Assembly: GCF_946479275.1 (NCBI RefSeq)
Contig: NZ_CAMLFE010000002.1
Span: 62,001 to 126,000, forward strand
Reading direction: 5' to 3'
Source of the DNA: an uncultured Bartonella sp.
GTDB taxonomy: Bacteria; Pseudomonadota; Alphaproteobacteria; Rhizobiales; Rhizobiaceae
Length of the DNA: 64,000 nt
Shown here: piece after piece, positions 46,554 to 54,878 of the stretch
Numbering within the stretch: the stretch's first letter is position 1
How the letters are laid out: the number at the start of each line of letters is the position of its first letter
Notes under the pieces: model-generated
What the model saw: only the letters and a program-made list of their open reading frames with translations
What the model was told of the DNA's origin: nothing
Databases searched by the model: none
Program-made: the position numbers and the translations under genes

Positions 46554-47537
46554 ATGCTTACTCAAACACGCCGTCATTTTTTAATCGGTGCTTCACTTCT
46601 TCCCGTTGTTTACGCATTTCCTTCTATTGCCGCTGCCGAAGACAAAAAACCGGTAATATGGGGGCCTCCGGCGGGTCCTTCTATCGTCGCTGCTTATGCA
46701 GTAAAAACCGGCATGCTTGATACATTGTTACCCGGATGCCAATTTAAGGTTTGGAACAATCCCGACCAGATCAGAGCTGGGCTCGGTTCCGGCACAATCA
46801 ATATGGCCATTTTGCCAAGTTATAGCGGCGCAAATTTATATAATAAAGGCCTTGATGTAAGATTGGCTAATATCCTGACGGACGGGCTTCTTTACATCGT
46901 CGCACCGGAAGCATCCAATATCAAAACACTTCAGGATCTTGTCGGTAAAAAACTTGCTGTACCGTTCAAAAACGATATGCCCGACTATATTATGCAAGCA
47001 ATCTTAAAAGCATACGACATCAAGCCGGATGCAATCGACATCCAATATACGGGAAGCCTGCCTGAAGCTATGCCGCTTCTCATGATCGGACGGGTTGACG
47101 CAGCAGTCATTGTTGAACCTGCGGCATCCACAGTGATTTCCATGAGCGCTGCATCCCCTAAAAAAATTGTTCGTGCACTTGATATTCAAAAGCTTTGGGA
47201 AAAAGTTTCAAAGACCGATGCCATTCCGCAAGCCGGTCTTGTCATCGGCAAAGGTTTTGAAGGGGATGCAGGAACAAAGAAAATAGCAGCACTCAATGCA
47301 TGTTTGGCAAGTGCACTCGAACGAATTAGGTCTGATCCGGAAAAAGCAGCCGAACAGGTTGGCGATTTACTTGATTTCCCTCCACGATTGATTGCAGCAT
47401 CCGTCGCTTTCAGTCATCTCGTTGTCCATAATGCCAAAGAAGTCAAACCGTCGCTTGAAACATTTTTTAATGTTCTCGTCGAACAAAATTCCGCAATTCT
47501 AGGCGGAAAACTTCCTGACGACGGATTTTATGCCTGA
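46554..47537 (+). CDS. ABC transporter substrate-binding protein, NitT/TauT family, Tat-exported
   Basis: 327 residues. N-terminal TRRHFLIGASLLPVVYAFPSIAAAE is a twin-arginine signal (RRHFLIG), unlike the Sec signals of the other two receptors in this window. The mature protein shows NMT1-like features: IRAGLGSGTINMAILPSYSGANLYNKGL, LQDLVGKKLAVPF, DAAVIVEPAA. GAGGTGG precedes the ATG. The operon is binding protein-permease-ATPase-nnrS with TGATG and ATGA overlaps. The ligand may be a cofactor- or metal-linked compound, given the folded Tat export and the nnrS partner; inference. Confidence 0.88.
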   Translation: MLTQTRRHFLIGASLLPVVYAFPSIAAAEDKKPVIWGPPAGPSIVAAYAVKTGMLDTLLPGCQFKVWNNPDQIRAGLGSGTINMAILPSYSGANLYNKGLDVRLANILTDGLLYIVAPEASNIKTLQDLVGKKLAVPFKNDMPDYIMQAILKAYDIKPDAIDIQYTGSLPEAMPLLMIGRVDAAVIVEPAASTVISMSAASPKKIVRALDIQKLWEKVSKTDAIPQAGLVIGKGFEGDAGTKKIAALNACLASALERIRSDPEKAAEQVGDLLDFPPRLIAASVAFSHLVVHNAKEVKPSLETFFNVLVEQNSAILGGKLPDDGFYA

Positions 47538-48352
47538 TGCGCTCTACCCGATTCATTTCTCATCTTGTTTCGCTTGGAAACTATTTCTGGGGAGGATTTG
47601 CAGGGCTTGCCGGCTGTTTCTGTTTTTTCGCTGTCTGGCAATTTGCGCATGAGCTTTATGGCAGTTATGTGCTCCCCTCTCCGCAACAAACTTTGCAAGC
47701 AATGATCTTGCTTGTCCAAACGGACAAATTCATAGCGATGGCAAAAATAACGGCCGAGCGTTCCTTCATGGGCTTTGCCATAGCCGGTTCAATCGGAATT
47801 CTAAGCGGAGTATTATGCGGTTATTCATTTGCTGCCATCCGGCTGATGCGTCCGATCATTATCATTCTGTTAGGGGTTCCGCCGATAGGCTGGATTGTCC
47901 TTGCACTCATATGGTTTGAAAACGGCGGCGGGTCTGTTGTGATGACGATTGCAGTTGCGTCCTTTCCGCTTATTTTTATCAATAGCGTGGAAGCAATTGC
48001 CACGCGTGACCGCTCGCTCGACGATATGGCACGTGCTTTCAACATCGGCATATTCAAACGATTTCGCACAATCACATTTCCGCAAATGGTATCCTATATT
48101 TTTCCGGCCTTGTCGCTTTCGGCCGGAAGTGCCTGGAAAGTAGCCGTGATGGCCGAGCTTTTGAGCTATTCCGGCGGGCTTGGGGGCCTCCTTTTTGAAG
48201 CACGCAGCACTTTTGATGTTCCTGAAGTAACGGCCATTATCATGATCATCGTGTGTTTTGCCCTGATAACCGAATTCGGTATTATTCATCCGATACGCGA
48301 ATTTTTTGAAAGTTGGCGGCATGCATCCGAGCCTTGGGGTGTTAAAAGATGA
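47537..48352 (+). CDS. ABC transporter permease, NitT/TauT type
   Basis: 271 residues with about six membrane segments. The EAA loop ARAFNIGIFKRFRTITFPQMVSYIFPAL (about 170-197) and SAGSAWKVAVMAELLSYSGGLGGLLFEA fit the SsuC/TauC group. It starts on the stop of the binding-protein gene (TGATG) and overlaps the ATPase gene by four bases. Confidence 0.9.
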   Translation: MRSTRFISHLVSLGNYFWGGFAGLAGCFCFFAVWQFAHELYGSYVLPSPQQTLQAMILLVQTDKFIAMAKITAERSFMGFAIAGSIGILSGVLCGYSFAAIRLMRPIIIILLGVPPIGWIVLALIWFENGGGSVVMTIAVASFPLIFINSVEAIATRDRSLDDMARAFNIGIFKRFRTITFPQMVSYIFPALSLSAGSAWKVAVMAELLSYSGGLGGLLFEARSTFDVPEVTAIIMIIVCFALITEFGIIHPIREFFESWRHASEPWGVKR

Positions 48353-49080
48353 GAATTGAAATGCAGGATATTGCGTTTTCTTATCTCGGAAGACGTATTC
48401 TTGAAAACGTCAATATCCAGGTCAACGACCATGAAACATTGGTTGTTCTGGGTGCCTCCGGAGCCGGAAAAACGACAATATTGCAGATAGCGGCAGGCTT
48501 GTTGACACCTAACAAAGGAGAGATCAAGAAAAGTTTCCGGCAACAGGCAATCGTTTTTCAGGAGCCGAGATTGTTACCCTGGAAAACGACATATGAAAAT
48601 ATTGCCTATGGTTTGAATCATTTACGCCGGAGAGACGAAACAAATGACCTCGTGTCGGAGTGCGCAAGAAAAGTCGGTTTAAAAATAACAGATCTTGAAA
48701 AATATCCGGCCGCATTGTCGGGCGGTATGCGCCAGCGCGCAGCAGTCGCGCGCGCACTTGCTGTTAATCCCGATATTATCTTTTTTGACGAACCGTTTTC
48801 GGCAGTCGACATTGGCTTACGGCGCAATCTTCAGGATATTGTTATTGAAGAGGCAAAAGGCCAAGGTTTTTCGTCGTTATTTGTTACCCATGACCTTCAC
48901 GAAGCATTGCGCATTGCTCACCGTCTGTTACTGGTCGGAGGCGATCCTGCAACAATTGTCGCTGAAAGACATGTTGAAGGTGAACCGGGAAAGCGAAGCG
49001 AACGGGACATATTCGATATGAGCGAAGAATTTGCCAAAGATCGGGATTTTTACGACCTTCTTTATAGAAATAAGGACTAG
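48349..49080 (+). CDS. ABC transporter ATPase, NitT/TauT type
   Basis: 243 residues: Walker A GASGAGKTT, Q-loop VFQEPRLLPW, signature LSGGMRQRAAVARALA, Walker B IIFFDEPFSAVD, H-loop VTHDLHEAL. It powers the permease encoded immediately upstream (ATGA overlap). nnrS starts 4 bases after its stop. Confidence 0.93.
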   Translation: MRIEMQDIAFSYLGRRILENVNIQVNDHETLVVLGASGAGKTTILQIAAGLLTPNKGEIKKSFRQQAIVFQEPRLLPWKTTYENIAYGLNHLRRRDETNDLVSECARKVGLKITDLEKYPAALSGGMRQRAAVARALAVNPDIIFFDEPFSAVDIGLRRNLQDIVIEEAKGQGFSSLFVTHDLHEALRIAHRLLLVGGDPATIVAERHVEGEPGKRSERDIFDMSEEFAKDRDFYDLLYRNKD

Positions 49081-49084
49081 AGCA

Positions 49085-50284
49085 ATGGGGCTTTTCAAAA
49101 AGATAAAAGCAGTGATTGTTCATAATCCGTTTTTTACCGAAGGCGTATTTCTATTCTTTCCGGTATCTGCCTGTTACGCTGTACTCATGCCATTTATCTG
49201 GGTGATTGTCTATCAACTCGATTATCCCGGTACACGATATATCTTCCCTCAGCAATGGCATGCCCATGAGATGATTTTCGGCTTTTACTCTGCTGCCCTA
49301 GCAGGATTTCTATGTTCAGCCGTTGCCGAATGGACAGAAACAAAGCCGTTAAATGGCATAAGACTTTTCTTTCTGCTTTTATTATGGCTTCCTGGTCGCA
49401 TTGTCGGGCTTTGGGGGGCTGATTACCTGATGATCGTCGGCAGTGTGTTCGATTTCGCCTTTTTGGCCTTGTTGATCGCTTACGTCGGCTTGCCAATTAT
49501 TTCGAAAAGAAAATGGAAAAGTTTGTCATTTTTGCTATGGCTTATTATTCTTTTTGCACTTGAAATCGTTTTGAAAATCTCATGGTGGCGCGAAGAAACG
49601 GAACTATCATCCCGCATATTGTGGACGATTATCGCTGTTTTTGTTGTTTTATTCTCTTTGGCAATTTCGCGCATCAATACTGTGGTCACCAATCTTTCAT
49701 TGGATCCTTCGGGCGAAACAAGCCCATATCGCCCGCATCCGGGCAGACGCAATCTATCTGCATTTTTGACAGTCTTATATGCTCTTTCAATGCTTTTCAT
49801 GCCGTCTTCACAAATGCAATATTATCTGGCTTTTGCTGCGAGTGCCGGTTTTATGGACAGAACTGCAGAATGGTTTATCGGTAAAGCTGCATTAAAAGCA
49901 GAAGTCTTATGCCTTGCGCTTGCCAATGTCAGCGCAGCAATCGGTTTTCTTCTCATCGGTCTGTCCGGCTTTGACGAAAGCCTACCGATTTATGCAGGCT
50001 TACATATATTGACCATTGCAACATTGGGGCTTGGCGTTCTCGGTGTTTTCACAATCGCTGGTTTACGTCATTCAGGACGAAAATTGATAGCCATACCGTG
50101 GCAATCAAAAGCGGCTATCGCATTTATTATCTTTGCCGCCACCATGCGAGTTTTGCCAGAAATAACAGATCTCATTGCTTTTGACAGTAACCATTATGCA
50201 TGGGCTGCTATTTTCTGGTCTTTGGCTTTCCTCCTCTGGTTATGGGGATACCTGCCCTTCCTAAAAAATCCGGTAAGACTTTAA
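49085..50284 (+). CDS. NnrS family membrane protein
   Basis: 399 residues with about 12 hydrophobic segments. The N-terminal WHAHEMIFGFYSAALAGFLCSAVAEWT (about 58-85), with HxHE and following features, is the NnrS signature. R-P-H-P-G-R-R-N appears in the loop at about 235-242. NnrS is a heme- and copper-containing membrane protein first linked to nitric-oxide response and denitrification. It is the last gene of the ABC operon, starting four bases after the ATPase stop with AAGGA upstream. No denitrification enzyme genes are nearby. Confidence 0.88.
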   Translation: MGLFKKIKAVIVHNPFFTEGVFLFFPVSACYAVLMPFIWVIVYQLDYPGTRYIFPQQWHAHEMIFGFYSAALAGFLCSAVAEWTETKPLNGIRLFFLLLLWLPGRIVGLWGADYLMIVGSVFDFAFLALLIAYVGLPIISKRKWKSLSFLLWLIILFALEIVLKISWWREETELSSRILWTIIAVFVVLFSLAISRINTVVTNLSLDPSGETSPYRPHPGRRNLSAFLTVLYALSMLFMPSSQMQYYLAFAASAGFMDRTAEWFIGKAALKAEVLCLALANVSAAIGFLLIGLSGFDESLPIYAGLHILTIATLGLGVLGVFTIAGLRHSGRKLIAIPWQSKAAIAFIIFAATMRVLPEITDLIAFDSNHYAWAAIFWSLAFLLWLWGYLPFLKNPVRL

Positions 50285-50291
50285 GTTCATC

Positions 50292-50318
50292 AAACCGTTT
50301 TTAAGCACGGTTTATTCT
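50292..50318 (+). terminator. Hairpin after nnrS
   Basis: AAACCGT (50292-50298) and ACGGTTT (50307-50313) form a 7-bp stem starting 8 bases after the nnrS stop; a short T run follows. A moderate intrinsic terminator. Confidence 0.6.
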
Positions 50319-50599
50319 GAAATTTCATTGCGTTATAAAGCCAATTAACAGGAAGAATAGATGCCAAAAATTTTCGCTTAAAAATCTTACTGCAAAACTT
50401 TGAAGGTTTATTGAAGATCACGTTTTTTTCGGCCTTTAAATTCAAAATACAAATATGATGGTTTTTTGAATTTTTCTACTGATATAAAAATAAGACTTAC
50501 CTTCTGTTACGAATAATTTTGCTACGTTTTACTGTCACCTTTATCTTTGGATAAACGACGACAGACAAAAAATGGACTAACACAATCAAAAGATCAGGG

Positions 50600-50644
50600 T
50601 GGTGCCGCATGCCGGAATCGAACCAGCGACCCCATCATTACGAA
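50600..50644 (-). other. attL: displaced 3' half of tRNA-Thr (anticodon CGT)
   Basis: On the minus strand this reads as tRNA from the anticodon loop TTCGTAA through the variable loop, T-arm GCTGG-TTCGAAT-CCGGC and acceptor ATGCGGC to ACCA. The 5' half is missing: bases beyond 50645 do not pair with the stem TGATG. This is the typical scar of integration into the 3' end of a tRNA-Thr(CGT) gene, the same class of site as E. coli thrW. The intact tRNA should lie at the other end of the element, beyond the window. Confidence 0.85.
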
Positions 50645-50806
50645 TTGTAGTTTAAGCCTTTTCCGTACATTCTCTCAAGTTGGCTTAAAATAATTATATT
50701 TATATAAAACAAGTGGTTACAGTTTCGCCATGTTTCCGAGAGCTTGACTCAATTCGCGTTAATTTGCTTTCTTCTGCTACCATAGTGCTACCACAGAGAG
50801 CAAACC

Positions 50807-52015
50807 ATGCCAAAAATCACAAAGAAAATTGTTGATGCTATCAAACCGGACGCCAGCAAGCCCGTAGTGATTTGGGACAGCGAATTGCGAGGCTTTGGCG
50901 TTCGAGTGATGCCGTCTGGCGTTGGAAGTTATATCCTATTTTATCGGACAATAGAAGGCCGTCAACGCAAGATGACGCTTGGAAGAGTAGGAACACTTAC
51001 CACTGAGCAGGCGCGCAACCTTGCGAGAGAAAAGCTTACAGAAGCTATGACCGGCGGTGATCCAGCCGCTCAGCGTCAAGAGATACGCCATTCAATGACA
51101 GTTGCGGAACTATGTGATGAATATTTGGAACATGCAAAACAACGCCTAAAGCCTAACTCATATTCTTCTAATGAAAGCAATATCCGCATCCATATCAAAC
51201 CATTGATAGGAACGAGAGCAGCCGCGAAACTAACCGTTGCCGATGTAGTAAAAATGCAAGATGACATTACAGACGGGAAAACAGCGAAATACAGATCCGG
51301 ACGCGGCGGATATTCAACGGGAGGCATTGCATCGGCATCTCGCACCATGACTATTCTCGGAGGCGTGTTAGAATTTGGTCGATTACGTGGAATAGTGGCA
51401 GAAAACGTCACCAGAGGCATCAGGAAGCAACAATCTAAAGCCCGTGATAGATTCCTTTCAGATGAAGAGATAACGCGCCTAGGAGCCGTTATTCGGGAAT
51501 CAGACCATGAAGGACTGATAGGCCTAACCGCTGTTCAATTCCTTTTGCTTACAGGATTAAGGCGTAACGAAGCTTTATCATTGAAATGGGATTGGATAGA
51601 CATACATGGCGGTTGTATCCATTTCCCCGATACCAAGACCGGAAAACAAGTTCGTCCAGTTGGCAAGGCAGCTTTCAGTGTTTTGGAATATCTGCCTAAT
51701 TTAGAAAAAAAGGGCTTCGTCTTCCCCTCAATGAAAGGTGATGGTCATTTTATTGGCTTACCGAAAGTCTTACATAGGCTTTGTAAAGCGGCCGCAATAG
51801 AAGATGTATCGCTTCACACCTTGAGACATACATTCGCTTCTGTGGCGGCAGGCATGGGTTATAGTGAATTAACTATTGCGGGATTGCTTGGACATTCAGC
51901 ACAAGGAATAACTGCACGTTATGCTCATGTGGCCGACAAGGCTTTGATAGGTGCAGCCAATACCGTATCTCAGCACATAGCAGAACTTTTAAATACGCCT
52001 GACAATCCTGACTGA
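50807..52015 (+). CDS. Tyrosine integrase of the element
   Basis: 402 residues. N-terminal arm-binding domain of the DUF4102 type (WDSELRGFGVRVMPSGVGSYILFYRTIEGRQRKMTLGR), core-binding domain at about 95-200, and a catalytic domain with Arg252 in TGLRRNEAL, His337/Arg340 in HTLRHTF, His363 in LLGHSA and nucleophile Tyr372 in ARYAHV. It inserts the element into tRNA-Thr. About 160 bp separate it from the attL core, the normal place for a phage or satellite integrase. Confidence 0.95.
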   Translation: MPKITKKIVDAIKPDASKPVVIWDSELRGFGVRVMPSGVGSYILFYRTIEGRQRKMTLGRVGTLTTEQARNLAREKLTEAMTGGDPAAQRQEIRHSMTVAELCDEYLEHAKQRLKPNSYSSNESNIRIHIKPLIGTRAAAKLTVADVVKMQDDITDGKTAKYRSGRGGYSTGGIASASRTMTILGGVLEFGRLRGIVAENVTRGIRKQQSKARDRFLSDEEITRLGAVIRESDHEGLIGLTAVQFLLLTGLRRNEALSLKWDWIDIHGGCIHFPDTKTGKQVRPVGKAAFSVLEYLPNLEKKGFVFPSMKGDGHFIGLPKVLHRLCKAAAIEDVSLHTLRHTFASVAAGMGYSELTIAGLLGHSAQGITARYAHVADKALIGAANTVSQHIAELLNTPDNPD

Positions 52016-52083
52016 CAATTATCACTAGCAATTTTGATGATTGAATAGTGAAATTATTAACTATATATTAACAATTATGTAAC

Positions 52084-52118
52084 CCGTATAGTGCTTATGC
52101 AACCGTATAGTGCTTATG
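52084..52118 (+). repeat. Two 16-bp direct repeats before a candidate toxin-antitoxin operon
   Basis: CCGTATAGTGCTTATG occurs at 52084-52099 and 52103-52118 (19-bp period), about 35 bp before the next gene. Possible iterons or operator sites for autoregulation; TATAGT inside each unit also looks like a -10 element. Confidence 0.7.
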
Positions 52119-52151
52119 TAGTCGGTATTGCGTTTTTTAGGATGAAAGTTT

Positions 52152-52709
52152 ATGGCCACAGCTTCTATAGATCAGGCTATTTTTGATGCAACGATGATTG
52201 CGCTTGAAAATCCGCCTTCTGCAATCGTGTGTCCATATTTTGACCGAAATCTTGAGGGCAAAAAATTATTGCAGAAAATAACTAACACTTTTGACGATTT
52301 TGAAAAAGGTGTTAATGAATTTAACTCAAGTGAGATACAGATGCGTGAATCTTTGGCGAATCAGCTCGCGACGGGTAAAGTAACTCAACGGCATTTATAT
52401 AATCTCGAAAGGTTAATTGTAGCAATAGAAAGTAGAGCTTTCAGAGAATCGCGAGATTTTCACCAAGCTTGTAAAAATCTCAAATCGTCATTTGCTAAGG
52501 TTGTGAAATATGTTCCCCATCTCAAAATGCAATTCCAAGAGCAGCTTGAGCGTGTGGAATTGTTGAGCATGAGTGAAATTGACGAAATGACAGAGACGGC
52601 ATTATTCTTACGTGCTTTAAAATCAAAATACAGCCCTAAGGAAGATGTTAGCCCATTATTTACTAATAAAACTGATTTGGAAAAATATTTAACTCGTTTG
52701 ATTGCTTAA
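52152..52709 (+). CDS. Unknown helical protein, candidate antitoxin of the downstream RelE-like gene
   Basis: 185 residues, largely helical, with repeated Lys/Glu stretches; I recognise no family. It is followed after 2 bases by a small RelE-like gene, and direct repeats lie upstream, which is the layout of an autoregulated toxin-antitoxin pair. At 185 residues it is larger than classic antitoxins. Function unproven; it could instead be an unrelated phage moron. Confidence 0.45.
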   Translation: MATASIDQAIFDATMIALENPPSAIVCPYFDRNLEGKKLLQKITNTFDDFEKGVNEFNSSEIQMRESLANQLATGKVTQRHLYNLERLIVAIESRAFRESRDFHQACKNLKSSFAKVVKYVPHLKMQFQEQLERVELLSMSEIDEMTETALFLRALKSKYSPKEDVSPLFTNKTDLEKYLTRLIA

Positions 52710-52711
52710 AA

Positions 52712-52990
52712 ATGGTAATGATAGCAACGGCGGCGAGCTTCGAGAAAGCGCTTAAATCATTGCCGCCCCACCGAGCGACTGCTGCTGCAAAAACGCTTCT
52801 TTTCTTCATGGAGGAACCAGGCCTTCCAAGGCTTCGTTTTCGTGCTTTAAAAGGATTAGAGGAGTATTTCATTATCAATGTAAAACATGGTGATAGAATT
52901 ATCCTCAAAAAAATTGAAAACGAGACTTATCTAGCAGTCGACATCGGACCCCACGATAATATTTATCGCAGGTGGGATAGAAAAAAATAA
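52712..52990 (+). CDS. RelE/ParE-superfamily-like toxin candidate
   Basis: 92 residues. The C-terminal part YFIINVKHGDRIILKKIENETYLAVDIGPHDNIYRRWD matches the RelE/HigB core: an R-I-x-x-K strand then a G-P-H-D-x-x-Y-R turn, where the His/Asp/Tyr/Arg lie in the active-site region. Typical members cleave mRNA on the ribosome. It starts 2 bases after the putative antitoxin. ATG 52712 or 52718 could start it. Confidence 0.6.
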   Translation: MVMIATAASFEKALKSLPPHRATAAAKTLLFFMEEPGLPRLRFRALKGLEEYFIINVKHGDRIILKKIENETYLAVDIGPHDNIYRRWDRKK

Positions 52991-53098
52991 GGCTGCTTTT
53001 CCGTTTTTGATAATTTTGTAATACAAGCAAATTTCGATATTAGCTCAAGCCACCCTTTAACTAAATGCCCTAGCAAAATTCTAGCATTTGCTAAAACC

Positions 53099-53314
53099 TT
53101 ATTCCTTAATAACTACCCATTCACGGCCAAGGAGAAGCAGGGGAACTGAGATAAATAGTAGAGCTAGCAAAATGGCTTCTGCTATTCCGGTCGGAATAAC
53201 AATATGTATGCCGAAAAGTCCCAAAAAAAAGCTTAGAATGAAAGCAATTGGCCCTAAGAAGAAAAACGCCAGCCCAACCCATCCCATGGCTGTTAAACGT
53301 TGCCGCAATATCAT
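53099..53314 (-). CDS. Small two-helix membrane protein
   Basis: 71 residues with two long hydrophobic segments (about 10-33 and 42-62). A ribosome site (AGAGGG) precedes the ATG. It lies downstream of the left Arc repressor on the same strand, in the place where lysogenic phages keep immunity or superinfection-exclusion proteins. No homology recognised. Confidence 0.5.
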   Translation of the reverse strand: MILRQRLTAMGWVGLAFFFLGPIAFILSFFLGLFGIHIVIPTGIAEAILLALLFISVPLLLLGREWVVIKE

Positions 53315-53398
53315 GATAGCCCTCTCTTTTGATTTAGCAAAAGATATCAGATAAGGGCGTATATTCGCAACCTAAGGTTTTACCGCAAAGCTTGAACG

Positions 53399-53707
53399 TT
53401 AGTTGTCTTCCTCGCCATCCGTCCTTGTGAGTGCTTGTTCAAGGCCCTCCGCCCTCTTGCGTACTTGTTCAAGCTTGTCGGTAATCTTGTCGAGCTTGAG
53501 TATCATCATATCCAGCTGCTCGGATTGTGCCTTATCCATTTGCTCAGAATTGATTAGCTTCTGTTCGTAAGCTTCCAAACGTGCAATTATTTCTGCATTC
53601 AACGACCGGTTGTTTTCTTTAGCCGCTTTCTTGAGCTCGTCGCGCATGCCATCGGGGAAACGCAGCGGAAACTGATCGGAACCACGTCCGGGAGTATCTT
53701 TAGCCAT
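53399..53707 (-). CDS. Arc family ribbon-helix-helix DNA-binding protein (leftward)
   Basis: 102 residues. N-terminal RHH domain FPLRFPDGMRDELKKAAKENNRSLNAEIIARLEAYEQ (about 13-49), with the strand residues of Arc/Mnt and the Asn-Arg-Ser turn. It is followed by a Glu/Lys-rich coiled coil to the end (about 55-95), which probably mediates assembly. AAGGA precedes the ATG. It is divergent from a second Arc-type gene, sharing a 95-bp control region with inverted repeats. Likely one arm of a lysogeny or maintenance switch. Confidence 0.85.
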   Translation of the reverse strand: MAKDTPGRGSDQFPLRFPDGMRDELKKAAKENNRSLNAEIIARLEAYEQKLINSEQMDKAQSEQLDMMILKLDKITDKLEQVRKRAEGLEQALTRTDGEEDN

Positions 53708-53745
53708 TAGTCCACATCCTTCTTTACATCACTGTAATTTTTTTC

Positions 53746-53756
53746 TTGACTGTCAA
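53746..53756. promoter_or_regulatory. Palindromic shared -35 region of divergent Arc genes
   Basis: TTGACTGTCAA (perfect 5-1-5). It supplies TTGACT as -35 for the rightward gene (TAATTT 16 bp on) and TTGACA for the leftward gene, whose -10 (TACAGT) is spaced only about 14 bp. Confidence 0.5.
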
Positions 53757-53771
53757 TTATTTTACGGTAAT

Positions 53772-53790
53772 TTAAATCACAATGATTTAA
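53772..53790. promoter_or_regulatory. Arc-type operator candidate, perfect 8-3-8 palindrome
   Basis: TTAAATCA-CAA-TGATTTAA overlaps the downstream edge of the candidate -10, 13 bp before the rightward Arc gene. RHH proteins bind such symmetric A/T-rich sites. Confidence 0.65.
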
Positions 53791-53802
53791 TAGAGGGTTA
53801 AC

Positions 53803-53997
53803 ATGGCAAAAGAAAATCATACTATCAGGCAATATCCTTTGAGAATGCCGGAGCCTTTGCATGACAAAATAAAAGCAAGAGCGAAAAACAATCGCAGAAC
53901 CATCAATAATGAATTGCTCTTTTGCATCGAACAACAGCTTGAAGTCGAAAAAGAAAAAGGCGTGACAGAAGCAGCCACTTCCTCACGCCATGTTTAA
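53803..53997 (+). CDS. Arc family ribbon-helix-helix DNA-binding protein (rightward)
   Basis: 64 residues, close in design to P22 Arc: HTIRQYPLRMPEPLHDKIKARAKNNRRTINNELLFCIEQQLE (about 6-47), with a short tail. It heads the rightward early genes of the element and is divergent from another Arc-type gene. Probable repressor of its own promoter or of the opposite gene. Confidence 0.85.
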   Translation: MAKENHTIRQYPLRMPEPLHDKIKARAKNNRRTINNELLFCIEQQLEVEKEKGVTEAATSSRHV

Positions 53998-54028
53998 CAA
54001 ACTCAACTTAGAAATGGAGAATGTTTAA

Positions 54029-54226
54029 ATGGAATATAACACAATTCCACCCGTAAGCGCAACGGGAACACAACAGGAACGCCGGCCAAAAACAATAAAG
54101 CCAGATGCCATTTTGTCTGACGCTAATATGGCTACGAATTGGCTGGAACGTATTGGCCTCATGTTCAGGATTGATGGCGAGAATGAAGCAATCGACTTGG
54201 GGATGATGGAGGGGGCAGTGCTATGA
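54029..54226 (+). CDS. Small phage early protein, unknown
   Basis: 65 residues, acidic at the end, with no recognised domain. GGAG at 54014-54017 stands ahead of the ATG. The stop overlaps the next start (ATGA), so it is part of the rightward early operon. Confidence 0.6.
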   Translation: MEYNTIPPVSATGTQQERRPKTIKPDAILSDANMATNWLERIGLMFRIDGENEAIDLGMMEGAVL

Positions 54227-54651
54227 CCGACACTAATAAAGTTCATGCCTTCTCGTATACGGATCAGAACCTTGACGAGCTTTCGATTAGTGACTTGCGC
54301 AACCTGCACATAGCATTGAAAGCGATAACAGATCATTTGTATGCCGAATTTGAGGCGTTATATCATCGGGATGAGGACACTAACCTGTGTGCTACAGGAA
54401 AGCTTCTTGATGGATTACTCGCTTATCTTGATACCTTTCGCTACGATATCATCGATAATCTAAAAGCCAGAACACCTATGACGCAAAACGACATTAACAT
54501 CCGAGCGGAAGTCATTTTGCCTTATTACATTGTTGACGGAGACCTAACCGTTGCCAACATTGTAATGTCCAAAGTGCTAGCTGAGCTTGCCCGTGCGGAG
54601 TTTTGCGAACATAACGGCATACAATACAGACCACGGGGAGAAGCAGCATGA
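54223..54651 (+). CDS. Phage early protein, unknown
   Basis: 142 residues, mixed helices, no recognised family. It is coupled to genes on both sides by four-base ATGA overlaps, which argues that it is translated. Located just before the AlpA-like and primase genes. Confidence 0.6.
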   Translation: MTDTNKVHAFSYTDQNLDELSISDLRNLHIALKAITDHLYAEFEALYHRDEDTNLCATGKLLDGLLAYLDTFRYDIIDNLKARTPMTQNDINIRAEVILPYYIVDGDLTVANIVMSKVLAELARAEFCEHNGIQYRPRGEAA

Positions 54652-54878
54652 TTTATCGTCCTCGTTTGCGTCGTAAAGACGTTCCCCAATACTTAGCAGA
54701 AAAATTCGGGCTTCCAATCACTAAGAGCACCTTAGCGAAGATGGCTGTCAATGGTGGCGGTCCACGTATGGAATATTACGGGCGTTTTCCTCTTTATCGG
54801 TTGGAGGATTTAGACGCATGGGCAAGTGAACGCTTATCCCTACCCGTTTATTCGACAGCGGAAAGGCAGGCACATTAA
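54648..54878 (+). CDS. AlpA/excisionase-like helix-turn-helix protein
   Basis: 76 residues. Pattern RRKDVPQYLAEKFGLPITKSTLAKMAVNGGGPRMEYYGRFPLYRLEDLDAWASERL fits small AlpA/MerR-like HTH proteins that act as excisionases or activators in phages and satellites. The primase start overlaps its stop by one base (TAATG). Confidence 0.7.
   Translation: MIYRPRLRRKDVPQYLAEKFGLPITKSTLAKMAVNGGGPRMEYYGRFPLYRLEDLDAWASERLSLPVYSTAERQAH

Larger units (their letters stand above)
50285..50806. other. Junction between host chromosome and the element
   Basis: This spacer holds the nnrS terminator, a plain AT-rich stretch, the tRNA-Thr fragment (50600-50644) and about 160 bp of element DNA before the integrase start. 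No gene is seen. Confidence 0.6.
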
